17,321 nucleotides of DNA, from positions 1 through 17,321 of the forward strand of contig JBGYPP010000088.1 of assembly GCA_041838515.1 (NCBI GenBank), in the 5' to 3' direction. Position numbers and translations under genes: made by a program. This stretch comes from JBGYPP01 sp041838515. Lineage in GTDB: Bacteria; Bacillota; Clostridia; Lachnospirales; Lachnospiraceae. The notes below the pieces were generated by a model. That model searched no databases and had not been told where the DNA came from. It saw nothing but the letters and a program-made list of their open reading frames with translations. This document shows, piece by piece, positions 1 to 6,470 of this stretch (the first letter of the stretch is position 1; every line of letters starts with the position of its first letter).

Positions 1-1069
1 GGTGCAAAACCTCTCCATCCCCCTTTCTGTGCAGGTGGGGCCGGGCATACTGGGCCAGACCCTGGACGGACTGGGACGTCTGGCGGACGGAAGTTCCCTG
101 GCCGGAGGGCTGTCCTACCCCGTGGAGGCGCCGCCGCCGGATCCCTTGCGCAGGGCTATGATAGAGGAGATACTGCCACTGGGTGTAAAGGCGGTTGACG
201 GCCTGATCACCGTGGGCAAGGGCCAGAGGATAGGCATATTCGCCGGCTCCGGCGTGGGCAAGTCCACTCTGCTGGGTATGTTTGCCCGCAATACCAAGGC
301 CGATGTCAATGTCATCGCTCTGATAGGCGAGAGGGGCCGTGAGGTAAGGGAATTTATAGAGAGGGATCTGGGGCCGGAGGGTCTGGCCCGCTCCGTTCTG
401 GTGGTGGCCACCTCGGACAGGCCGGCGCTGGAGAGGAACAAGGCGGCCAAGACGGCCACAGCCATAGCCGAATACTTCCGGGATCAGGGCAAGGATGTGC
501 TGCTGATGATGGACTCCCTGACCCGCTTTTCCATGGCGCAGAGGGAGATAGGTCTGGCCGGCGGGGAGCCGCCGGTGTCCAGGGGCTATCCTCCCAGCGT
601 GTACGCCCAAATGCCCAAGCTGTTGGAGAGGGCGGGCTGCTCGGAGAGGGGGTCCATCACCGGCCTGTACACCGTGCTGGTGGATGGGGATGATTTTAAT
701 GAACCCATAACGGACACGGCCAGGAGCATATTGGACGGTCATATTATGCTCAGCCGCAAGCTGGGGCATAAAAACCATTATCCGGCCATAGATGTGCTGC
801 AGAGCATATCCCGCTGCATGAGCCAGATCGCCGGGTGGGAACACAAAAAGGCCGCAGGCAAGCTCAAGAATGTGCTGGCTACCTACCAGGAGGCCGAGGA
901 TCTGATCAATATAGGCGCTTATAAAAACGGTTCCAATCCCCAGATCGATTACTCCATACGCAAGATAGAGGAGGTCAATGCCTTCCTGCGGCAGGATGTG
1001 GACAGCCGTTTTGGCCTGGAGGAGAGCGTGGAGCTGTTGCTGGCCCTCTTCGCAGAGGAGCAGGAATAG
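1..1069 (+). CDS. fliI: Flagellar export ATPase FliI, 5' end outside window
   Basis: FliI is the cytoplasmic ATPase of the flagellar type III export apparatus. It energises delivery of rod, hook and filament subunits to the export gate. About 355 residues are visible. The family is usually about 430-450 residues, so roughly the first 80-90 are missing and the frame simply runs in from the left edge; the GTG at base 2 is not a credible start. Visible signatures (residues counted from base 2) are the F1-ATPase-like stretch VGPGILGQTLDGLGR near 12-26, the Walker A motif GSGVGKST at 82-89, a Walker B-type strand ending in LLMMDSLTRF, and the conserved SRGYPPSVYAQMPKLLERAG. The last property separates FliI from ordinary F1 beta subunits. 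fliJ follows after 14 bases, as expected for its regulatory partner. Identification is firm. Confidence 0.97.
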   Translation, partial: VQNLSIPLSVQVGPGILGQTLDGLGRLADGSSLAGGLSYPVEAPPPDPLRRAMIEEILPLGVKAVDGLITVGKGQRIGIFAGSGVGKSTLLGMFARNTKADVNVIALIGERGREVREFIERDLGPEGLARSVLVVATSDRPALERNKAAKTATAIAEYFRDQGKDVLLMMDSLTRFSMAQREIGLAGGEPPVSRGYPPSVYAQMPKLLERAGCSERGSITGLYTVLVDGDDFNEPITDTARSILDGHIMLSRKLGHKNHYPAIDVLQSISRCMSQIAGWEHKKAAGKLKNVLATYQEAEDLINIGAYKNGSNPQIDYSIRKIEEVNAFLRQDVDSRFGLEESVELLLALFAEEQE

Positions 1070-1083
1070 CATAGGGGGCGAGG

Positions 1084-1554
1084 ATGGCGCGTTTCCGCTA
1101 CAAATTGCAGGGCATACTGCAAATCAAAGAAAAGCTGGAAAATCAGGCCAAACTGGAGTTTGCAGCTGCCAAGGCCGCGCTGGACAGGGAGGAGGAGGCG
1201 CTGGCCCGGCTCAAGAGCCGCAGGCGGGAGTATGAGAGGCAGGGCCGGGAGCTGCGCCAGGGCGTGCTGGATTTTTTGGAATTGGACTTCAATTACAGCG
1301 CCATACTCCATATCAAGGAGAGGATAGTCTGGCAGAAGGGCCAGGTGGAGCTGGCCAGGCAGAGGCTGGAGGAAAGGCGTCAGGCTCTGGAGGATGTGAT
1401 GAAAGAGAGAAAGACCCACGAGAATCTCCGGGAAAAGGCCTGGGATTCCTTTTGGAAGGAGGAGCTGCACAAGGAGGGCGTGGAGTCGGACGAGCTGACC
1501 AGCTACCGCTACGGCAGGGGGCTTTTGGCCGGCAGGGTCAGGAGGAGTTTGTAG
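1084..1554 (+). CDS. fliJ: Flagellar export protein FliJ
   Basis: FliJ is a small coiled-coil protein that sits in the centre of the FliI hexamer, resembles the gamma subunit of F1-ATPase, and links the ATPase to the FlhA gate and to export chaperones. This product has 156 residues, near the family norm of about 145-150. It is almost entirely charged helix (Lys, Glu, Arg, Gln and Leu), with no membrane segment. The N-terminus MARFRYKLQGILQIKEKLE matches the usual FliJ opening, F-x-Y-x-L-x-x-[IL]-L-x-[IL]-[KR]. The ATG at 1084 is preceded by a purine-rich AGGGGGCGAGG. Sequence conservation in this family is low, so the call rests on the opening motif, the helical character and the position directly after fliI. 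All three agree. Confidence 0.93.
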   Translation: MARFRYKLQGILQIKEKLENQAKLEFAAAKAALDREEEALARLKSRRREYERQGRELRQGVLDFLELDFNYSAILHIKERIVWQKGQVELARQRLEERRQALEDVMKERKTHENLREKAWDSFWKEELHKEGVESDELTSYRYGRGLLAGRVRRSL

Positions 1555-1581
1555 GCGGGCAGCAGAGAAAGGTTTGGTACT

Positions 1582-2457
1582 ATGGCGAAGAATTTGAGTC
1601 CGGAGGCGGCCGCTGCCGCTGCGGAGAAGAAAAAGCTGCGGGAAGAGAAGCAGCAGCTAAAAAGACAGCAGAGGGAGCAGGCCAGGGAGGCCAAGAAGCG
1701 GGTCAAGGAGATCAACAAGCGGCAGGAAGCTCTGGAGGAGGACGAGGAGGGCGGCGGACTGCTGACACTGGGGGCAACGCTGCTGGTGGTGGCACTGTGG
1801 CTGGCGGTGTTGGCGGCTGTGGTCAAATTGGACATAGGCGGCATAGGCAGCAAGGTGCTGGCGCCGCTGATAGGCGATGTGCCGGTGCTAAACGCCATAC
1901 TGCCCCAGGACAATACCACGGAAACCACAGACCCCGAGGCCTATGGCGGATACCGCAGTCTAAAGCAGGCCGTGGAGCAGATCAAGGCGCTGGAGCTGGA
2001 GCTGGCCAAGGTTAGCTCGGATGCCACAGGCAATACCCAGGAGCTGGAGAGCCTGCGGCAGGAGGTGGCCAGGCTGCGGGAGTTTGAAGAGAAGCAGGTG
2101 GAATTCCAGAGGATACGCAGCGAGTTCTACGAGGAGGTGGTCTACGCCGAGAACGGCCCCGGTGCGGAGGAATACCGCAAATATTACGAGGCCATAGAAC
2201 CCTCCAATGCGGAGTATCTATACAAGCAGGTGGTTACCAGCCTGGAGGCCAGCAAGGAGGCCCAGGAGTTTGCAACGGCCTACTCTGCTATGAAGCCGGC
2301 CAGGGCTGCGGCCATATTTGAGGCCATGACAGACAATCTGGATCTGGCTGCGCAGATACTCTCCACCATGTCTGCGGACAAGAGGGGGGAGGTGCTGGCG
2401 GCCATGGATGCGGAGGTGGCGGCCAAGCTGACCCGTCTGCTGGCCTCCAGTTACTAA
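1582..2457 (+). CDS. YlxF/MotE-like flagellar membrane protein with MgtE-N-like C-terminus
   Basis: This 291-residue protein lies between fliJ and fliK, where Bacillus carries ylxF. Regions in order are a very charged Lys/Arg/Gln/Glu N-terminal helix (about 14-57), one membrane segment (about 60-81), a proline-containing spacer, a coiled coil (about 124-185), and a helical C-terminal domain (about 200-291). The C-terminal domain contains MKPARAAAIFEAM and AAQILSTMSADKRGEVLAAM, which resemble the helical repeats of the MgtE N-terminal domain. That combination is typical of proteins annotated as MotE or 'magnesium transporter MgtE N-terminal domain' in flagellar operons. In Sinorhizobium, MotE is a chaperone for the periplasmic motility protein MotC; a chaperone or stator-support role here is inference. 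Magnesium transport is unlikely because the channel domain is absent. The TAA stop forms part of the -35 box of a promoter for the next gene. The ATG start has AGAAAGG about 10 bases upstream. Confidence 0.8.
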   Translation: MAKNLSPEAAAAAAEKKKLREEKQQLKRQQREQAREAKKRVKEINKRQEALEEDEEGGGLLTLGATLLVVALWLAVLAAVVKLDIGGIGSKVLAPLIGDVPVLNAILPQDNTTETTDPEAYGGYRSLKQAVEQIKALELELAKVSSDATGNTQELESLRQEVARLREFEEKQVEFQRIRSEFYEEVVYAENGPGAEEYRKYYEAIEPSNAEYLYKQVVTSLEASKEAQEFATAYSAMKPARAAAIFEAMTDNLDLAAQILSTMSADKRGEVLAAMDAEVAAKLTRLLASSY

Positions 2458-2482
2458 AGTTTTGCGCAAATCCGGCCGATAT
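2455..2482 (+). promoter_or_regulatory. Sigma-D (sigma-28, FliA-type) promoter for the hook module
   Basis: TAAAGTTT at 2455-2462 and GCCGATAT at 2475-2482 are separated by 12 bases. The flagellar sigma factor consensus is TAAAGTTT-N11-GCCGATAA in enteric bacteria and TAAA-N15-GCCGATAT in Bacillus, so both boxes match and the spacer is only one base longer. The -35 box begins with the TAA stop of the MotE-like gene. The predicted transcription start is near 2489, about 50 bases before fliK. This would give fliK, flgD and flgE a late, sigma-D-dependent supply in addition to readthrough. It was recognised by motif only. Confidence 0.72.
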
Positions 2483-2485
2483 AAA

Positions 2486-2520
2486 TATGGGAGTTTTTGC
2501 GTTCCCATACTATATTTTTA
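2486..2520 (+). terminator. Short hairpin with T-rich tail upstream of fliK (possible weak terminator or leader hairpin)
   Basis: TATGGGA at 2486-2492 pairs perfectly with TCCCATA at 2503-2509 around a 10-base loop, followed by the T-rich CTATATTTTTA up to 2520. The stem has seven pairs, three of them G-C, so it is weak as an intrinsic terminator. It overlaps the predicted start point of the sigma-D promoter. Transcripts arriving from fliI-motE would contain the whole stem, whereas those starting at the promoter would contain it only in part. A leader structure or a chance inverted repeat is also possible. Confidence 0.35.
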
Positions 2521-2524
2521 GGTG

Positions 2525-2535
2525 AAAGGAGGGGG
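2525..2535 (+). promoter_or_regulatory. Ribosome binding site that sets the fliK start at TTG 2540
   Basis: The purine run AAAGGAGGGGG lies 4-8 bases before TTG 2540. The alternative GTG at 2522 lies upstream of this run and would place the binding site inside the coding sequence. TTG is therefore the better start. Confidence 0.75.
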
Positions 2536-2539
2536 TGTT

Positions 2540-3877
2540 TTGGTACAGGGAGTACAGGCGCCGGCGGCAGCGGCGGCGCAGGCCCGCAAGGGGCAGAGGG
2601 CTTCCGGAGCCAAGGAGCACTTTGCGGATTTTTGGCAGCAGGGCGGCAGGACGGCCTCCAGGGCTGAAGAGGGCGGCCGTACGGATGGAGGGCCTGCCAG
2701 AGGAAAGGCAGCCCCAAAGCCGGACCAGGCCTGGGAGGGCGCGCGCAGTGCCCAGGGCAGCCGGCCCCAGACCCAGGCCAGATCCTCACAAAATGCGGCG
2801 CCGGAGGATGGACGGATTGCCGAGGCGGCAGCCTTACATGAAGGCATGTCTCCGGAGGAGGACGTAAGCGCCCGGGAGGAGCTGGTCATGGCCGTTTTGG
2901 CCATACTGGGCCTGGATATGGCAGGACCGGGGGCGGAGCTGGCTCAGACTGTGGGAACGCTGGTGGCCGCAGGAGAGGTGGCTCCGGGGGATCTGGAGCA
3001 GTGGGTGCTGGCGGCGGCGGGAGAGCAGGACAAGGTGGCCTTTCTCACCGAAGAGGGCTTGCTGGAGCAGGTGCGGCAGTTGGAGCAGACTTTCCTGGCC
3101 AGGGGTTGGACCCTGGAGGAGGCTGGAACCCAGGCGCCGGCAGCAGAGGCGCTGGCAGCAGAGGTGCCGGAACTTTTGGCGGGGCAGGATGCCGATATGG
3201 CCTTGGAGGGCCATGGCCAGGCGCTGCAGTCAGATGCACAGCCCCGGACAGTGGCCGGAGAGAGGATGGCCGGAGGCGGCAGGGAGGCCGGAAGCAGGGG
3301 GGATGACTCCCGGCAGGCCCAGTCCAAGACTGTGCCGGAGGCCTTTGTGGCGCCGTTGGACGTATTTGCCGCCAAGCAGCTGTTAGAGGGCGCGGAATTG
3401 TCCCGGCCCCAGGCCTTAGCCGGGGAGCTGGATACGGAGAGCCTGCTGCGGCAGATTATGGATCAGATGCGGCTGCGGCTGGGTCCGGATATGGACAGGC
3501 TGGAGATGCAGCTGCACCCTGAACACTTGGGAAAATTGTATATACAATTAATTTCCAAGGGCGGTGTGATCAGCGCCCAGGTGCAGACCGAGTCCGAGGC
3601 TGTACGGCAGGCGCTGGAGAGCCAGCTGCATTTGCTCAAGGAGAGCTTTGCCCGGCAGGGATTGCAGGTCCAGGATGTAGAGGTGGGCGTGCAGACCAAT
3701 GCCTTTGGGCGGCAGATGGAGCAGGGCGGCCAGGCCGGAGGGGATTTCTCCGGACAGAGGGGCCAGAACCGGCGGCGTTTTCTGCGGGAGGCAGGGTCTG
3801 GATTGGCGGCGGCAGAGGAGCCGGCCGTGGAACCGGCGGCCACAGACGGGCTGGGCACGGTGGAGTTTAGGGCTTAG
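2540..3877 (+). CDS. fliK: Flagellar hook-length control protein FliK
   Basis: FliK is secreted while the hook grows, measures its length and, through FlhB, switches the exporter from hook to filament substrates. From TTG 2540 the product has 445 residues. The first 300 or so are low in complexity and rich in Ala, Gly, Glu, Gln and Arg, as expected for the flexible ruler part. The C-terminal Flg_hook domain is clear around residues 295-385: IMDQMRLRLGPDMDRLEMQL, then LHPEHLGKLYIQL and the helix AVRQALESQLHLLKESFARQG, which ends near VQDVEVGV. The core P-x-x-LG-x-[LV]-x-[IV] is the most conserved FliK motif. A tail of about 60 residues follows and is again low in complexity. Expression probably comes from both the sigma-D promoter just upstream and operon readthrough. 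Neighbours flgD and flgE are its functional partners. Confidence 0.93.
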   Translation: MVQGVQAPAAAAAQARKGQRASGAKEHFADFWQQGGRTASRAEEGGRTDGGPARGKAAPKPDQAWEGARSAQGSRPQTQARSSQNAAPEDGRIAEAAALHEGMSPEEDVSAREELVMAVLAILGLDMAGPGAELAQTVGTLVAAGEVAPGDLEQWVLAAAGEQDKVAFLTEEGLLEQVRQLEQTFLARGWTLEEAGTQAPAAEALAAEVPELLAGQDADMALEGHGQALQSDAQPRTVAGERMAGGGREAGSRGDDSRQAQSKTVPEAFVAPLDVFAAKQLLEGAELSRPQALAGELDTESLLRQIMDQMRLRLGPDMDRLEMQLHPEHLGKLYIQLISKGGVISAQVQTESEAVRQALESQLHLLKESFARQGLQVQDVEVGVQTNAFGRQMEQGGQAGGDFSGQRGQNRRRFLREAGSGLAAAEEPAVEPAATDGLGTVEFRA

Positions 3878-3907
3878 CAGCCATAGGAAGAAAGAGGAGT
3901 TGTGCAG

Positions 3908-4558
3908 ATGAATGTGAGCGCGACAATCAAGGACGGCAAGGTGGTCAATGCCACAGATGCCTCCAAGGAAAAGGCCAAGGCGGCCCAGTCCTCCGGCATG
4001 GATAAGGAGGCGTTTCTCAAGCTGCTGGTGGCGCAGATGAAGTACCAAGACCCCTTGCAGCCCACATCCAACACGGAGTATGTGGCCCAGTACGCCCAGT
4101 TCTCCCAGGTAGAGCAGATGCAGAGCATGTCCTCGGCCGTGCAGATGCAGAGGGCAGGCACGCTGGTGGGAGAGCAGGTGGTCATCACCTCCAAGGACAG
4201 CGCCGGCCACACGGAGACCGTAGAGGGCAAGGTGGACTTTGTGTCCTATGAGAGGAATAAGGCTTATGTGTCCGTGGGCGGCAAGCTGTACAACGCCGAC
4301 GATGTGAGCCGGGTGTCCGACAGCGCCTACAAGGCGGCCTATGATAGGGCCAACGGTTTTCTGAACCAGCTGGAAGCGCTGCCCCAGCCCAATTTTGTCA
4401 ATCTGGGGGATGTGGCCAAGTTGGAAACGGTTACCAAGGCTTATGCAAATTTGAGCCAATATGAAAAGAGCTTCGTACCTGGAGAGTATTTGGAGCTGCT
4501 GGGGCAGTACCAGAGCCTGCTGGCCGCTCTGAAAAAAGAGGAGGACAGCGCTCCCTAG
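3908..4558 (+). CDS. flgD: Flagellar hook-assembly scaffold (hook cap) protein FlgD
   Basis: FlgD forms the cap under which FlgE subunits polymerise and is not kept in the finished hook. This product has 216 residues from ATG 3908. GAGGAG at 3894-3899 lies 8 bases upstream; an in-frame GTG at 3902 is only 2 bases from that site and is less likely. The diagnostic N-terminal region around residues 24-70 contains MDKEAFLKLLVAQMKYQDPL and TEYVAQYAQFSQVEQM. A beta-rich section follows (about 80-135, from AGTLVGEQVV to YNADDVSRV), like the small Tudor-type domain of FlgD. The last 75 or so residues are predicted helix, with a Lys/Glu-rich end, in place of the larger Ig-like domain of enteric FlgD. 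Position between fliK and flgE agrees with the call. Confidence 0.95.
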   Translation: MNVSATIKDGKVVNATDASKEKAKAAQSSGMDKEAFLKLLVAQMKYQDPLQPTSNTEYVAQYAQFSQVEQMQSMSSAVQMQRAGTLVGEQVVITSKDSAGHTETVEGKVDFVSYERNKAYVSVGGKLYNADDVSRVSDSAYKAAYDRANGFLNQLEALPQPNFVNLGDVAKLETVTKAYANLSQYEKSFVPGEYLELLGQYQSLLAALKKEEDSAP

Positions 4559-4579
4559 GACGGAAGAAACGGGGTAGAA

Positions 4580-4978
4580 ATGGAGATTTCTGTGGACAGA
4601 AGCGGTTTTATGTCTATGGAAAGGGTACAAGCCGGCCTGCTCTCCCCCAGAAGCGCGCCGCCAAAGGAGGCGGCGGTCGGGGTATCCCAGGGAGGCGAGA
4701 GCTTTGAGCAGATTCTCAGGCAAAAGAACCAGCTGCACCTGTCCAAGCACGCAGCCATGCGCCTGCACCAGAGGGGCATAAGCCTAAGCGAGGCGCAGAT
4801 GCAGAAGCTGGACCGGGCGGCCAGCCGGGCGGGGGATAAGGGAGTCAGCGAGGGCTTGGTGGTGATGGACGGCATGGCGTTCATTGTCCATATCCCATCC
4901 AAGACTATAGTAACTGCTGTGGGCAGCGGCCAGGAGGCTGCCGTATTTACCAATATAGACGGGGCTGTGATCGTATAA
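4580..4978 (+). CDS. TIGR02530-type flagellar operon protein of unknown function
   Basis: This 132-residue soluble protein lies between flgD and flgE, the usual place for the small conserved family known as TIGR02530 ('flagellar operon protein'). Its hallmark is LSKHAAMRLHQRGISLSEAQ (about residues 54-73), preceded by FEQILRQKNQL and followed by KLDRAASRAGDKGVSEGLVV and a hydrophobic beta segment ending in TAVGSGQEAAVFTNIDGAVI. No signal peptide or membrane segment is visible. The family is largely restricted to Gram-positive bacteria and relatives, and I know of no established function. Its placement between hook cap and hook gene suggests a part in hook assembly or its regulation, but that is inference. 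ATG 4580 has a purine-rich stretch, GGAAGAAACGGGG, upstream. Confidence 0.85.
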   Translation: MEISVDRSGFMSMERVQAGLLSPRSAPPKEAAVGVSQGGESFEQILRQKNQLHLSKHAAMRLHQRGISLSEAQMQKLDRAASRAGDKGVSEGLVVMDGMAFIVHIPSKTIVTAVGSGQEAAVFTNIDGAVIV

Positions 4979-4989
4979 GTCCCAGACGT

Positions 4990-5041
4990 GGCCGGACCCT
5001 CAGGGGAGGCCGGGGGCTTTCGGACTGACAGAAGAAAGCCC
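4990..5041 (+). promoter_or_regulatory. Paired hairpins in the leader of flgE
   Basis: The 87-base gap before flgE holds two inverted repeats. GGGCTTTC at 5014-5021 pairs perfectly with GAAAGCCC at 5034-5041 (8 pairs, 12-base loop). Upstream, GGCC at 4990-4993 can pair with GGCC at 5008-5011 around an inner CCC/GGG stem. The second hairpin ends 8 bases before the flgE ribosome binding site at 5050-5057. No T-tract follows, so this is not an intrinsic terminator. A role in mRNA stability or translation is possible but unproven. Confidence 0.4.
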
Positions 5042-5065
5042 AAAATATAGGAGGAAAGACCAGCT

Positions 5066-6406
5066 ATGATGCGTTCTCTCTTCGCCGGAGTATCCGGCCT
5101 AAAGACCCATCAGGTGCGTATGGACGTAATAGGTAACAATATAGCCAACGTCAATACCACGGCATACAAATCCAGCTCCATGACTTTTAGCGAGCTGATG
5201 AGCCAGACCACGCAAAAGGCCAGCGGCGCCAATACAGAAACCGGTACCGGCGGCGTAAATCCCCGGCAGATAGGCCTGGGCGTAAAGACCGGCGCCATCA
5301 ATACCAATATCACCGGCCAGGGCGCGGCCCAGTCCACCGGCAATCCCTTTGACATTATGATAGAGGGGCAGAATTTCTTTGTGGTCAATAACGGCCTGGA
5401 AAATCTCTTCACCCGCTCCGGCTCTTTCTATGTGGACGGCGCCGGCAACCTGGCCATGACCAGCAACGGATACAATGTCATGGGCTGGGGCGTGGACACG
5501 GCCACCATGACCATCCGTAAGAACACGGTTTCGGCGCTGCGCATTATGCATCCGGACAATATGACATATCCGCCGGATTCCACCACCTTGGCCACAGTAT
5601 CCGGCCTGGTGGACAGAAATGACACAGATGTTAGCAGCACGGCGGGCAAGACCATCAACCTGAACTTCTTTGACAACCTGGGATACAGCTACACGGCCAA
5701 GATGGCGCTGAAGCAGAATCCGGCAGATGTCAGCAAGTACACAGTGACGGTTACCAGTATCATAGACTCCACAGGAGCAGAGGTGGCCAACAGCAGCAGC
5801 GCCACCCTGGGCGGCAATGCCATATCCACCGGCGTGGAGCTGGCCTATGACCCGGCCAACGGCAAATTCAGCTATGTGGGAACGGCCGGCAGCCAGAGCG
5901 CGGTACTGGGCCTGACGACGGTCAGCTCCAATTTTAAGGATATCGCCATAGATTTCTCCAAGACCCAGATGTTTGACAATAAGGGCGCCTCTACTATAGG
6001 CGCGGTGCGGGGCGATGCCAACGGCCTGGGCTCCGGCCGCCGCCAGGGAGATATGATAGGCGTAACCATACAGAACAACGGTATGATTTATGCCACCTAT
6101 GACAATGGCCAGACAAAACTGCTGGGCCAGATCGCCACGGCCGCCTTTGCCAATGCCTCCGGTCTGGAGAAGAGGGGCGACAACCTCTACACCTCCACCC
6201 TCAACTCTGGGGAGTTTGACGGCATAGGCGTGGATGTGACGGCCAATGGCGGCTCCATGGCCACAGGCCAGCTGGAGATGTCCAATGTGGATCTCTCGGC
6301 GGAGTTCACCGAGATGATCACCACCCAGAGGGGTTTCCAAGCCAACAGCCGCATTATCACCGTATCGGACACGCTGCTGGAGGAGCTGACCAATCTCAAG
6401 CGATAA
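5066..6406 (+). CDS. flgE: Flagellar hook protein FlgE
   Basis: FlgE polymerises, about 120 copies per flagellum, into the curved hook that joins rod and filament outside the cell. The product has 446 residues. The N-terminal D0 part carries the rod/hook signature from residue 3: RSLFAGVSGLKTHQVRMDVI, followed by GNNIANVNTTAYKSS. The C-terminus closes with the matching helix, TGQLEMSNVDLSAEFTEMIT and TTQRGFQANSRIITVSDTLL. The central part is polar, Thr/Gly/Asn-rich and beta-like, as in the exposed D1/D2 domains. Its length fits FlgE better than FlgG (about 260). Two adjacent ATG codons are possible starts (5066 and 5069), both served by GGAGGAAA at 5050-5057. A terminator-like hairpin follows the gene, which could raise FlgE level relative to genes downstream. 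Confidence 0.95.
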   Translation: MMRSLFAGVSGLKTHQVRMDVIGNNIANVNTTAYKSSSMTFSELMSQTTQKASGANTETGTGGVNPRQIGLGVKTGAINTNITGQGAAQSTGNPFDIMIEGQNFFVVNNGLENLFTRSGSFYVDGAGNLAMTSNGYNVMGWGVDTATMTIRKNTVSALRIMHPDNMTYPPDSTTLATVSGLVDRNDTDVSSTAGKTINLNFFDNLGYSYTAKMALKQNPADVSKYTVTVTSIIDSTGAEVANSSSATLGGNAISTGVELAYDPANGKFSYVGTAGSQSAVLGLTTVSSNFKDIAIDFSKTQMFDNKGASTIGAVRGDANGLGSGRRQGDMIGVTIQNNGMIYATYDNGQTKLLGQIATAAFANASGLEKRGDNLYTSTLNSGEFDGIGVDVTANGGSMATGQLEMSNVDLSAEFTEMITTQRGFQANSRIITVSDTLLEELTNLKR

Positions 6407-6419
6407 TCGCTATCCATAG

Positions 6420-6454
6420 GCGGGGGGCGGGCGCAGGCCCTCCCCTCCCTTTTT
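6420..6454 (+). terminator. Candidate intrinsic terminator or attenuator between flgE and swrD
   Basis: Bases 6420-6432 fold back on 6437-6449. Four G-C pairs close a 4-base loop (6429-6432 with 6437-6440); after one C/T mismatch there are six more pairs (6422-6427 with 6442-6447, one of them G-T), and G6420 can pair with C6449. Five T residues (6450-6454) follow at once. A GC-rich stem plus a T-run is the classic intrinsic terminator form. Because the operon clearly continues, partial termination (attenuation) is the likely effect. The folding was done by eye. Confidence 0.55.
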
Positions 6455-6470
6455 CTTGGGGGAAAGGAAT

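Noticed and set aside
1582..2457. Magnesium transporter MgtE
   Set aside because: Only the N-terminal-type helical repeat is present. The CBS domains and five-helix channel are missing, and the context is purely flagellar.
2522..2539. GTG 2522 as the fliK start
   Set aside because: It would place the strong AAAGGAGGGGG site inside the gene. TTG 2540 is correctly spaced behind that site.
3191..3198. A second GCCGATAT, inside fliK, as a further sigma-D promoter
   Set aside because: There is no TAAA-like -35 box 13-17 bases upstream, and it lies in an uninterrupted coding sequence. In GC-rich DNA the 8-base word alone is not enough.
5099..6340. Long minus-strand open frames opposite flgE, flhA, motB and flgD
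   Set aside because: They lie opposite well-identified genes, have no family features, are rich in His/Gly/Gln as antisense frames of biased codons often are, and lack ribosome binding sites.
6399..6411. Palindrome AGCGATAATCGCT across the flgE stop codon as an operator
   Set aside because: It is short and partly coding, with no second copy seen and no known regulator motif. It is probably chance.
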